Shown: piece after piece, positions 19,800-29,850 of the stretch
Position numbering within the stretch: the first letter of the stretch is position 1
Layout: each line of letters starts with the position of its first letter
The notes under the pieces: model-generated
The model's input: the letters and a program-made list of their open reading frames with translations, nothing else
What the model was told of the DNA's origin: nothing
The model's database searches: none
From: an uncultured Mycoplasmatota bacterium
Lineage (GTDB): Bacteria > Bacillota_I > Bacilli_A > RF39 > UBA660
NCBI GenBank assembly: GCA_946497955.1
Contig: CAMMMH010000006.1
Span: 1-57,527, forward strand
DNA length: 57,527 bases
Direction: 5' to 3'
Translations under genes and position numbers: made by a program

Positions 19800-19870
19800 A
19801 GATCCTCCTTTACCTATAACCAATGCTCATAACCAAAGAGCCAGCGGAACATTTTTTTGACGTCTCTAAT
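19800..19870 (-). ncRNA. Probable L19 leader (5' UTR element of rplS)
   Basis: Minus strand ATGTTCCGCTGGCTCTTTGGTTATGAGCATTGGTTATAGG upstream of rplS, with GCTC...GAGC hairpin; matches location and look of the Firmicutes L19 leader. Confidence 0.5.
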
Positions 19871-19882
19871 TATATCATAGTA

Positions 19883-21196
19883 TTAATCATTTTGTAAAGG
19901 ATTATTTTCACTTATTACTCTAACAATCGCTCTATTAGTAAAATCTAAGCTATTAATTACTTCTTTCATTGTTGTAATATTCATATTCTTAATAAGTTCT
20001 ACATAGTTAGTAATAACTTTATGATAATTAATCATATCATCTACTACAGTATCTACAATACTATCGGCATAATCACTTTTAATTACTTCACTAGATATCC
20101 AAACTTTTTTAATTCTCTCTAAATCTTCTTCTAATACATCTAAATTATTAAGATAATTCTCTAATTCTTTTAAATATACAGGATAATTCAAAACATCTGC
20201 TTCTACCATAAAAGTAACGATATTACCTATATCTTGAAAATAGTAACCACTTCTACTAACTAGATGTCTTTTTCTTATCATTTCTCTAAACTCTGAACTA
20301 GCACCAAAGCAAAGAGAAATTAACATATTAAGATATAAGTCTAAGGTAACTTTATTTTTTATAGGAAACTTTGATTTATCCATTTTAAAACCAATAGCAA
20401 GTTTTTCTACTTTTACATCTTTTTTTATCTCTTCATAGTCTTTAACTACTTTAACTGGTTCTTTATAATTTTTTATTTTAATATTATCACTTTTCTCTAA
20501 ATTAAATCTTGCTAAGGTATTGGTAGCAATTTTAACAACTTCATCTTGATCAACTGCCCCGCCTACTACTAAGAACATATTACTAGGACGATAGAAAGTA
20601 TTATAACAGTTATATAAGTCATCTTTAGTGATTTCTTTTATACTTTCTATAGTTCCAAGTATTGGTGTATTATAAGGAGATACTTTATAAAGATTTTTAT
20701 TAATAGTTTTATATGCTAAATAATCAGGACTATCATCATTCATCGCTGCTTCTTCACATATTATTCCTTGTTCTTTCTCTACATTTTCATCTGTGAAGTA
20801 AGGACTATTAACAAAAGTTAATAAATACTCTAAATTTTCTTTCATCTTCTTATTACCAGTTACAACATAACAAGTATTTTTATAACTAGTAAAAGCATTA
20901 ACATAACTACCTGTCTTAGCATAAAAATCAAAAGGCTTTATTCCATCTCTACTTTCAAACATCTTATGTTCTAAGAAATGAGCGATACCACTAGGAAAAG
21001 AAGTCATTTTATTTTTCCCAACAGGAACAAATTCATTAATAGCGGCTCCATAGTAAGTAACATAACTAAAGTAATAATTTTTCTTCTTACTAATCTTATC
21101 ATTAGGAATAATAATAATCTCTAAACCATTATCTAAGACTTCTCTATAAATAAATTTATCTACATTCTTTATCTCAATTTTCTCCATTATCATCAC
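19883..21196 (-). CDS. M16 family metallopeptidase (YmfH-like, intact HxxEH)
   Basis: GIAHFLEHKMFE zinc motif; EEAAMNDDSPDY. Confidence 0.85.
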   Translation of the reverse strand: MMIMEKIEIKNVDKFIYREVLDNGLEIIIIPNDKISKKKNYYFSYVTYYGAAINEFVPVGKNKMTSFPSGIAHFLEHKMFESRDGIKPFDFYAKTGSYVNAFTSYKNTCYVVTGNKKMKENLEYLLTFVNSPYFTDENVEKEQGIICEEAAMNDDSPDYLAYKTINKNLYKVSPYNTPILGTIESIKEITKDDLYNCYNTFYRPSNMFLVVGGAVDQDEVVKIATNTLARFNLEKSDNIKIKNYKEPVKVVKDYEEIKKDVKVEKLAIGFKMDKSKFPIKNKVTLDLYLNMLISLCFGASSEFREMIRKRHLVSRSGYYFQDIGNIVTFMVEADVLNYPVYLKELENYLNNLDVLEEDLERIKKVWISSEVIKSDYADSIVDTVVDDMINYHKVITNYVELIKNMNITTMKEVINSLDFTNRAIVRVISENNPLQND

Positions 21197-22445
21197 TTCC
21201 TTCTAGAATATAAATTGTATTAATTTTAACTTTCTTAGCAACAGCGATGATTTCATCTTTTGTTACCTTTAACATCTTCTTACGTTTAGTCTCAATATCA
21301 TCTACTCCAAGTAGTTCTATCATATAATAACTCTCTATTATTTGAAAAGGGCTTTCAATAATATCATCAATGGCACTAGTATAGTATTCTTTCGCTTTCT
21401 CTACTCTATCATCATCTATTTTACCTGCTTCTAAGTCTTTTAATATCTTTTTTATTATATTAACTGCATCCATACTTTTATCTTTAGTAATACCACCTCT
21501 AATAATAATTAAATTATCTAATTTATTAGGAGTACTACTAACATAATAGGCAAGAGAATTCTTTTCTCTAACTTCACTAAATAATAAAGATTCTGAACCT
21601 CCACCAAGTATAGCATTATATAAAGAAAGAGGATAATTTCTTTCATAATCTGTTAAGTTATTAAGAGATAAAGTTATTATTAAGTTATCTTGTTCTGCTT
21701 CTACTTTTTCTTTAACAGTTTTAATTCTAGATACTTTTAAGGGCTCTACTAAAGCTTTTATAGGTTTCTTTTTAAAAGTATTTATCTTAAATTTTTCTCT
21801 TATAATATTGGTAATTTTCTCTTCATCTATATCTCCTAAAACAAAGATATCAACAAAGTTATGACTAATAACATTCTTATAGTAATCATATAAGTTTTCT
21901 TTAGTAATTTTCTCTAAGTCTTCTAAATAACCAATACCTCGATAACTTATAACACTTTTATTATCTGTAGCTTCTAAACCTTTAATTAAAGCGTAAGTCA
22001 TTTTATTTTCTACTAAACTACTAAGGTCTGCTTTATATTCTTCATAAACGGTATTAAAGTCTACCTCATCAAAGGCATTATTAGTAACTTTAGGGTTGAA
22101 GATAAGGGAGTCTAATAAATCTAAACTCTTCTCAAAGTTACCTTCTTCTGTATATTTATCATGTAATACTTTAAGACTAATTCCAGTATCTAAATAGTTA
22201 CCTATTCTTCTGTTAGTACTTGATATATTAACAGCATATAAGTCTTGTTCAGCTTTAGTAAGTTCTACTTTAGTTTTATAGTCATTACTTCCTAACATCA
22301 TCATCCGACTTAAGAAATTACGTTTCGTAATATTTTCTTTTAAGGCTTCTTCTCTAAAAAATATCTTAACAGTAATAGTCTTATAAAGGTTTGTTTTTAT
22401 TATATGAAGATTATAAGCTCCTAAATCTTTCTTTACATAATCCAT
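21174..22445 (-). CDS. M16 family inactive homologue (YmfF-like)
   Basis: M16 fold pattern without HxxEH; overlaps the YmfH-like gene. Confidence 0.8.
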   Translation of the reverse strand: MDYVKKDLGAYNLHIIKTNLYKTITVKIFFREEALKENITKRNFLSRMMMLGSNDYKTKVELTKAEQDLYAVNISSTNRRIGNYLDTGISLKVLHDKYTEEGNFEKSLDLLDSLIFNPKVTNNAFDEVDFNTVYEEYKADLSSLVENKMTYALIKGLEATDNKSVISYRGIGYLEDLEKITKENLYDYYKNVISHNFVDIFVLGDIDEEKITNIIREKFKINTFKKKPIKALVEPLKVSRIKTVKEKVEAEQDNLIITLSLNNLTDYERNYPLSLYNAILGGGSESLLFSEVREKNSLAYYVSSTPNKLDNLIIIRGGITKDKSMDAVNIIKKILKDLEAGKIDDDRVEKAKEYYTSAIDDIIESPFQIIESYYMIELLGVDDIETKRKKMLKVTKDEIIAVAKKVKINTIYILEGSDDNGEN

Positions 22446-22460
22446 ACTGCACCTTCCTTT

Positions 22461-23174
22461 CTATATAATCGCAGCTTCTAAAGCTAGAGTAATCATTTGA
22501 TTTAGTGACTGTTCTCTTTCTTCACTAGTTAGACTCTTCTTATCATAGAAAGAATCAACCACAGTCATTAGGCAAGAAGCTTCTCTATTAAACTTCTTTG
22601 CTATATAAAATAGTCCAAAAGCTTCCATTTCTACTGATAAGAAATCTTCATCTGGAAAATTGGATTTAAATTCATCAAGAGAACTACTATATAAATCAAA
22701 CACATCACTAGTAATAGTCTTACCAATTTTTAAAGGAATATTCGCAAGTTTAGCGGCTGTTTTAATATTTTCATTTAATTCTTCACTTGATGTAATAAAA
22801 TCAACTTCTTTACCATCTAATAGTTTTGGAAAATATGTTTTACAGTAAGCTCCACTAGATAATACTACATCTAGTACTTTAATATCTTTATTGAATGAAC
22901 CACTTGTACCAATTCTAATTATTTTCTTTACATCATAGAATTTATATAATTCATAAGAATATATTCCAATACTAGGAATACCCATACCTGAGGCAAATAC
23001 TGTTACTCTTTTACCTTTATAATAGCCAGTATAGCCAAACATGTTTCTAACTTTATTGACTATTTTATAATCAGTTAAGAAATTTTCAGCGATATACTTA
23101 GCTCGTAATGGGTCTCCTGGCATAAGTACTACCTCGGCAATATCTTCTTTTTTACTTTCAATATGAACTGTCAT
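22461..23174 (-). CDS. deoD: Purine-nucleoside phosphorylase
   Basis: VVLMPGDPLRAKYIAENFL, NMFGYTGYYKGKRVTVFASGMGIPSIGIYSYELY, VEMEAFGLFY. Confidence 0.93.
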   Translation of the reverse strand: MTVHIESKKEDIAEVVLMPGDPLRAKYIAENFLTDYKIVNKVRNMFGYTGYYKGKRVTVFASGMGIPSIGIYSYELYKFYDVKKIIRIGTSGSFNKDIKVLDVVLSSGAYCKTYFPKLLDGKEVDFITSSEELNENIKTAAKLANIPLKIGKTITSDVFDLYSSSLDEFKSNFPDEDFLSVEMEAFGLFYIAKKFNREASCLMTVVDSFYDKKSLTSEEREQSLNQMITLALEAAII

Positions 23175-23191
23175 AATAACCTCCTTAAAAA

Positions 23192-23224
23192 AAGATTATA
23201 AAAATGTTAACTTTTTATAATCTT
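23192..23224 (-). terminator. Perfect 13-bp inverted repeat followed by T7 on minus strand
   Basis: AAGATTATAAAAA-TGTTAAC-TTTTTATAATCTT; on the minus strand it continues TTTTTAAGGAGG directly into the deoD RBS. Confidence 0.65.
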
Positions 23225-23304
23225 ATTATTAACACTTCCTATTAAAATTATAACTTAATTAATTTAAAAAAGGAAGTTAAAAAATCTTAATATGTTAAAT
23301 AAAA

Positions 23305-24856
23305 GTAACTATTCACAGTCCAAAAAATAAATAACTGGAAAAATCAGCCAATTTATTAATTGTTGGCTGTTTTTAAATTTCTAAGTTCATCAACGGTATA
23401 TGGGCTATTATCAAATAATCTCTTTATCTCTTCATATTTATTAACACCATAGTTACCACAAGTTTCTGTGTAAGTTATAATATTGGCAAAACACTTAGCA
23501 GATTCTAGATTTTGAAATTGATAACTTATCTTCATCTTGGTCTTCAACATTCTAAGTAATCTTTCACATAGATTATTTGAATATGGTAAAGAAAAGTCTC
23601 TAACCCACTCAGTTATTGGTCCTTTGAAGTCTCTAATAAACTCTAATAGATTCTCTTCTTTAGTAAATTCATATTTATGATTGAACTCTATATATTCTTT
23701 AAAACCATCTTTAATAATAGAGTCATACTTACTATCAAAGTCTTTAATTTTCTCTTCACTAAAAGACTTAATTTTCTTTTCACTATATTCTTTTCTTTTT
23801 GTTAAAGTACTTTCCAATAACTCTTTCATTTTGTCTGCCCAATCATGTTTAGTATTTTCTACTATGCTTTGTAATTTCCTTGTTATATATGCATTACATT
23901 CTATGTTTTTATAACTATAATCTTCACAATAGTTATGTAATAAATGATCATGCATAACAGTACAATCACTAGGTAAGTTTTGCAATATACCATCTTCATC
24001 CATACCATCAGTATTTTTTGCAAGATGAGCTTTATACAAAACTTCTTTTCCATTAGTATAACCTCTAATACATCCTTTATCTTTTTCTCCTATTTTTGCA
24101 ACGGTATCATCCCAGTAATTTAATTTAGACTCTAATATCTTTTGTTTTACATCAAAAGTAAAATCTTTAAGCATAGAAGATGCTTTCTTTTGCAGTTTAA
24201 CAAGGTACCCTTCTTAAAGTAGTGTCTTCTTTTTATTATAGTAATTTTAAAATCTAATTCATCTCTTACTTTAACATTTATTACTTTAATATTTTTACTA
24301 TTACAATTAGGGCATTTATCCATAGTATGATTTACTTCTTCTGTTATTTCGTCATCATTAAATTTTTCTAATTTATGTTTTTTATGATCAATCTGTCCTC
24401 CTTTACTTTTATCAGTTTCTTTTCTTGAATTACATATTTTAGTTTTATATATAGTCTTTACTGCTAGGTAAACTTGAATTGTTTGAGTTAATGTTAAGTC
24501 TTTGTTCTAGTTCAAAAATTCTTTGATCTTTTTCTTTTATTATTTTCTCATATTTTTCAGATACTTCTTTAACTGCTTTAGTCAAAGCGGTTTCTAACTT
24601 TTTATCAAAACTTTCTTCTAAATATTTTAGTTTAGATGTTAGTGATTTTTTCTCTTCTATTAATTCAGAGTTTTTATCTTGTAATTCCACTAACTTCCTT
24701 TCTAATTCATTAACTCCAGTTTGTAATTTACCTAATGTATTCCCATATTTAAAACTCCTTTTATTTTCACTATTATCTTATCATATAATTATGGGATTTT
24801 ATCAGAATAATTGTGTAAAAAAGTAACTATTTCACTTTAGGGATGTGAATAGTTAC
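23305..24856 (-). mobile_element. Degenerate IS66-family insertion sequence
   Basis: Ends form inverted repeats GTAACTATTCACAGTCC / GTAACTATTCACATCCC (IS66-type GTAA ends); contains a frameshifted IS66-like transposase. Confidence 0.75.
23356..24750 (-). pseudogene. IS66-family transposase, multiply frameshifted
   Basis: Fragments in different frames: coiled coil + NSNNSSLPSSKD; zinc-finger EEVNHTMDKCPNCNSKNI; catalytic C-terminus DFSLPYSNNLCERLLRMLKTKMKISYQFQNLESAKCFANIITYTETC. Confidence 0.85.
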
Positions 24857-24874
24857 AAATATATTTGTAAAAAC

Positions 24875-25910
24875 TTATTTATTAGGGCTAACTAATATCT
24901 TAACTGCTCCATCATTACCACTAGTTAATCTAAGATAAGCATTTTGTACTTCATCATAACTTACAATATCATCAACAAACTTCATAACTTCTATTTGTTT
25001 ATTGCTAATTAAATCAAGACAAGTTGCAAATTCTTCTTTAGTATAGGCAATAGCACCTTTTACAGTTAATTCATTCATAACAGCAACAACAGTTGGAATA
25101 CTAATAGGTCCAGTTGCTACGCCTACTAATACAACTACTCCACCTGGTCTAACTGTAACAAGTGATGATGTAACTGCACTAGCATTACCACAACACTCTA
25201 TTACTATATCAAAGCCTCCATTAGTATCAGAGATTACTTCATTAAGCATATTTTCATCAGTTGCATTGTAATATTTATCAGCAACACCAAGGCTTACTGC
25301 TTTCTCTCCTCTTTTGAGATTAGTTTCACTGACTGCAACAAAACTAGCTCCTTCTTTTTTAGCAAACATGGCACTTAAAAGTCCAATAATTCCTCCACCA
25401 ATTACTAAGACTTTAGAGCCTACTTTAACATCAGCAAGATGAATTCCATGTAGAGCAACAGCAGTAGGTTCAACCATAGATGCTTCTTCATCACTAACAT
25501 TATCTGGTACTTTTAAAACCATATCACTTCTTACTTTAATCTTTTCTGTCAAAGCTCCAGGATTATCTAAAGAAAGTCCTACAGCATGGGTCCAAGGTAC
25601 TTTTACAGTACTGGGGATTACCACTTAAACAAGCAGGACAATTACCACATGGAGAAATAGGTAAAGCCGTAACTCTATCACCTACTTTTAAATCAGTTCT
25701 GTTACCTGGATTAATTACTTCTCCACAAAACTCATGCCCCATTACTAATCCTACAGGTTCCCCCATCTCAAAATAATGTAAATCAGAGCCACATATACCA
25801 GCTTTTAATATTTTAATAACAACTTTCTCATTATCAATAACTGGTTCTTCTATCTCTTTTAATTCAAATTCTCTTTTACCTTTTAATGCAACAGCACGCA
25901 TCTTAATCAC
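24875..25910 (-). pseudogene. Zinc-binding medium-chain alcohol/polyol dehydrogenase, single frameshift
   Basis: N-part (25563-25910) KAGICGSDLHYFEMG...GHEFCGEVI...CGNCPACLSGNPQYC and C-part (24875-25624) VKVPWTHAVGLSLDNPGALTEKIKV...GSKVLVIGGGIIGLL join if one A is removed from TGTAAAAGTACC. Confidence 0.85.
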
Positions 25911-25955
25911 CTCTAGTTTAAGTTTAACATAAACAAGAAAGAAAAAGTGTAAAGT

Positions 25956-26411
25956 TTACTTATCTTTACACTTTATATAATCAAATAAAGCTCTACACCC
26001 TTTATCTACCTCTTCATAAGTAATAGTAAAGTTATGAGTATACCAAGGGTCATCTATCTCTTTACTATTCTTAGTAAAGTCTAATAGTTTATACACTTTC
26101 TTATCAGTACCAAATAACTTTTTCATAGATAGAACATTATAATCATCCATGCCAATGAAGTAATCAAACTTTTCATAATCACTTTTTAATAATCTAGTAG
26201 CATAATGCCTAGTATAAGGAATATTATGTTTATCTAGGATACTTTTAGTACCAGGATGAATATCATTACCAATTTCATCATCACAAGTACCACGAGACTC
26301 AACTAAAAACTCATTCTCTAATCCTTCTTTTTTTACCAAATCTTTAAATATAAACTCAGCCATTGGACTTCTACAAATATTACCTAAACACACAAAACAA
26401 ACTCTTATCAT
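25956..26411 (-). CDS. Low-molecular-weight protein tyrosine phosphatase
   Basis: VCFVCLGNICRSPMAE P-loop and IDDPWYT. Confidence 0.93.
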   Translation of the reverse strand: MIRVCFVCLGNICRSPMAEFIFKDLVKKEGLENEFLVESRGTCDDEIGNDIHPGTKSILDKHNIPYTRHYATRLLKSDYEKFDYFIGMDDYNVLSMKKLFGTDKKVYKLLDFTKNSKEIDDPWYTHNFTITYEEVDKGCRALFDYIKCKDK

Positions 26412-26422
26412 GCTACACCTCT

Positions 26423-29400
26423 TTATTCATTATTAAATTTTAGTAACTCTCTAATATCATCAACAGATAAGTTTTGAAAACTCTTATACTCATCACCATC
26501 ATTTTCTATTAACTTATCACTAAGTATCTTCTTCTTTGCTTGTAAATCAAGAATCTTCTCTTCAATAGTTCCCTTAGTAATTAGTTTAATAACTTCAACA
26601 GTATTCTTTTGTCCTATTCTATGGGCTCTATCAGTCGCTTGATTCTCTGCTTGGGGATTCCACCATAAGTCTAAGTGAATTACGATATCAGCACTAGTAA
26701 GGTTTAAACCAGTACCACCACTTTTTAACATAATTAAGAAGATATTAGTATCATCTGTATTAAACTTATCTACTAATTCTTGACGTTTCTTACTACTGAC
26801 AGAACCATCTATAACGTAACTAGTAATACCTTCTTTAGTAAGATTATCTTTTACGATATTTAAAGCCGTTCTAAAACTAGTAAATAAAAGTATTTTATGG
26901 CCATTAGACACTGCTTCCTTAACAACATCTGTTAAGTGTTCTATTTTAGAAGATGTTTTATTAAAGTTATCAAAGATAATCTTAGGGTCAATACAAACTT
27001 GTCTAAGTCTTGTTAATAATGTAAGTATCTGCATCTTATTCTTAGAAAAACCTGCACTTAATAACTCTTCCATCTCTTCCTTAGTCTCTTTAACTAAAGC
27101 CGCATATATCTTCTTTTCTTCATCACTTAAATCTATATAAATATTATTCTCTATCTTATCAGGTAAATCTTTTAAAACTTCATTTTTCTTACGTCTTAAG
27201 ATAAAAGGTTTAACTTGACTTCTTAATTTACTTAAAGTCATATTAGTATCATCATCAAAGTTTTCTCCTATCTTATATTTCTCACTAAACTTAGATTTAT
27301 TAGCAAGAAAACCTGGCATAATGTAATCAAAGATACTCCATAACTCTATAATAGAGTTTTCAATAGGTGTTCCTGTTAAAGCTAATTTTATTTCACTATT
27401 AATACTCTTAACCGCTTTAGTTAACATAGCCGTAGGATTCTTAATATTTTGTGCTTCATCTATAACCATAACTTTAAAGTTCATCTCTTTATAGATATCT
27501 AAATCTTCTCTTAATAATCCATAACTAGTAATATAAACATTACCATTATAGATTTTTAATTTATTATGTCTATCTTTCTTTAATCCTACAAAGATACTTC
27601 TTTTAATATCATCACTGAACTTCTTAAATTCATTATCCCAGTTATAGACTAAAGCCGTAGGACATACTATTAATATTTTAGCATTCTTATCTTCTTCTAA
27701 TACTCTTCTAATAAAAATAATAGTCTGTAGGCTCTTACCAAGTCCCATCTCATCAGCAAGTATACCTCCAAGTCCACATTTATAAAGATTATAAAGCCAT
27801 TTAACCCCCTCTTTTTGATAGCCTCTAAGTAGTTTATCTTCACTCTTAGTAAAGTTAACATCTATATCTTTATATTCTTTAAAGTTCTTAACAAATTCAT
27901 CAAATAAATTATTAGTCTTAATAAATCTATTTTTACTTCTTAAACTATCAAGATAAAGGGCTCTAAACTTAGGTATTTCTCCCCTTTCTTCATCAAGGTC
28001 TAAATCTTCTTTTAACTCCTCTAACTCTTTAAGAGAAGGGTCTAATAAGTCTAAGATATCACCACTTTTTAATCTATAGTACTTCTTCTTATTCTTTAGA
28101 TTTAAAAAGATATCATCCAACTCACTAGGACTTACATTATCAAGTTTAAATTCATAATTTAAGATATTATCAGTACCTATACTAAAAGATGTTGAACCTT
28201 TTACTTTCTTAATTAAACTTGTATTCTTTAACTTCTCACTAGTAAATACTTCATAAGTATCAGTTAACTCATCTATCCCATTTTCTAAAAAATAACCTAC
28301 TTCATCTATATCATGAAGTTTAAGTTCACTATCAAAACCATACTTAGTAAGTTCTAAGAAGACACTTCGCTCAAACTCTTTATCTCTAACAACATTACTA
28401 TTATCTTTATCTAAATAATTTACCTCTATATCACCATAAGTAAAGATAATTTTACATTCTATATATAACTCTAAAATATCAAAATATAACTTTACAGAAG
28501 GAGTCTTAACTATAACTAAATCATCTACTGATTCATCAAGTTCTACTTTATCTTTTATACTAGGAATTACATAATCTTTAAAGCCTTTAAAATTCTTATC
28601 AGAGAAAGTTAAACTATCTACCTCTTCTTCCATAATATTACTAGCAAGTATAGTTTCTTTTTCATTTAGTCTATAAATACCATTCTTATCTATTAAGTAA
28701 CTATAATCATTAGTTAACTTCTTTAACTTTGTTAAATCATAGTCTATTTTTAAGATATGATTATCATCTTCTTTAATAATTTTAAAAGTAAATGGCAAAT
28801 GATTAACAACAGGTAATTCTCTATTAATATTAAATCCTTCTACATAAATACTATCAACTATAGAAAATAAGTCATCTAAACTCGTTTTAGTAGGTACTAA
28901 GTATGAATCATATCTATAAAGTCTTGAGTATGCAAGTTCTATAAAGTTTATTAGTCTTTTACTTTCACTATTAAAATAGTATTCTTTATTACTAAATGCA
29001 AACTCTTTACCAAACTTAACTTCTCCTCCATTACGATATCTATCTATAAAAGCATTAACTTTAGTACCTAACATATAAAGTTTATTAGTACCCACTTTAA
29101 ATCTTAATTCAAAAGATTCACTATCATAGTAACTATAATAATTATAGTAACTTTCAAATTTTAAATAAGGAATAACTCTTGCTTCTTTTTTAACAATGTT
29201 TTTATCAAGAGAAGTTCTCTTTAATTCATTTAGTAAAACAGAAGCAAGAATGTTATTATGTTCTTTTTCATCAAATAAAAAGTATTCTCCTTGAAACTTA
29301 GTAAGGACAGCAGCGACATGTTTACATGAGTCTGTCAAAGAAAATTGAGGACAAGTACAGGAAATATCAGATATTTCTTTATCATCACTATCAACTTCTA

Positions 29401-29566
29401 TTGTAACTATATAAGACTTTAAGGTATGTTCAGATGATACAATAAATCTATGAGTGGTATATCCTAAATCTTGATAACTACCTACATATCTTACTTTCCT
29501 ATTATCATAGTTTAAGCCTTTATCTAAATCACTTGGATTAACATATCTTAATAATTCTTCAGTCAT
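26423..29566 (-). CDS. SNF2-family helicase with SWIM zinc finger
   Basis: SWIM CTCPQFSLTDSCKHVAAVL; GILADEMGLGKSLQTI; MVIDEAQNIKN; ATDRAHRIGQKNTVEVIKLI. Confidence 0.93.
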   Translation of the reverse strand: MTEELLRYVNPSDLDKGLNYDNRKVRYVGSYQDLGYTTHRFIVSSEHTLKSYIVTIEVDSDDKEISDISCTCPQFSLTDSCKHVAAVLTKFQGEYFLFDEKEHNNILASVLLNELKRTSLDKNIVKKEARVIPYLKFESYYNYYSYYDSESFELRFKVGTNKLYMLGTKVNAFIDRYRNGGEVKFGKEFAFSNKEYYFNSESKRLINFIELAYSRLYRYDSYLVPTKTSLDDLFSIVDSIYVEGFNINRELPVVNHLPFTFKIIKEDDNHILKIDYDLTKLKKLTNDYSYLIDKNGIYRLNEKETILASNIMEEEVDSLTFSDKNFKGFKDYVIPSIKDKVELDESVDDLVIVKTPSVKLYFDILELYIECKIIFTYGDIEVNYLDKDNSNVVRDKEFERSVFLELTKYGFDSELKLHDIDEVGYFLENGIDELTDTYEVFTSEKLKNTSLIKKVKGSTSFSIGTDNILNYEFKLDNVSPSELDDIFLNLKNKKKYYRLKSGDILDLLDPSLKELEELKEDLDLDEERGEIPKFRALYLDSLRSKNRFIKTNNLFDEFVKNFKEYKDIDVNFTKSEDKLLRGYQKEGVKWLYNLYKCGLGGILADEMGLGKSLQTIIFIRRVLEEDKNAKILIVCPTALVYNWDNEFKKFSDDIKRSIFVGLKKDRHNKLKIYNGNVYITSYGLLREDLDIYKEMNFKVMVIDEAQNIKNPTAMLTKAVKSINSEIKLALTGTPIENSIIELWSIFDYIMPGFLANKSKFSEKYKIGENFDDDTNMTLSKLRSQVKPFILRRKKNEVLKDLPDKIENNIYIDLSDEEKKIYAALVKETKEEMEELLSAGFSKNKMQILTLLTRLRQVCIDPKIIFDNFNKTSSKIEHLTDVVKEAVSNGHKILLFTSFRTALNIVKDNLTKEGITSYVIDGSVSSKKRQELVDKFNTDDTNIFLIMLKSGGTGLNLTSADIVIHLDLWWNPQAENQATDRAHRIGQKNTVEVIKLITKGTIEEKILDLQAKKKILSDKLIENDGDEYKSFQNLSVDDIRELLKFNNE

Positions 29567-29636
29567 AAAAACACCACCTTTTCACATCATGTATTAATAT
29601 AACATAAAAGGAAGAAAAAAGCATCTAATAATTAAA

Positions 29637-29840
29637 TTAAATGCCTTTAAACATTACTACAATGAATAATACTATCGTCAAAATAAGAGCGATAATTGTT
29701 AAAGCAAAGATTAAATCTTCTTTCTTCTTTTCAATATCTTTATTCATAGATTGTTCTCCTTTCTCTAGAATAATAAATATCGCCCAAAAGAATATTAGAT
29801 GCTTCAATATTATAGTATCAGATTGTAATCTTTTAATCAA
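29637..29840 (-). CDS. Small membrane protein
   Basis: 67 aa with C-terminal hydrophobic segment; RBS before MNKDIEKKKEDL suggests a shorter real product. Confidence 0.4.
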   Translation of the reverse strand: MIKRLQSDTIILKHLIFFWAIFIILEKGEQSMNKDIEKKKEDLIFALTIIALILTIVLFIVVMFKGI

Positions 29841-29850
29841 GAGAAACTAT

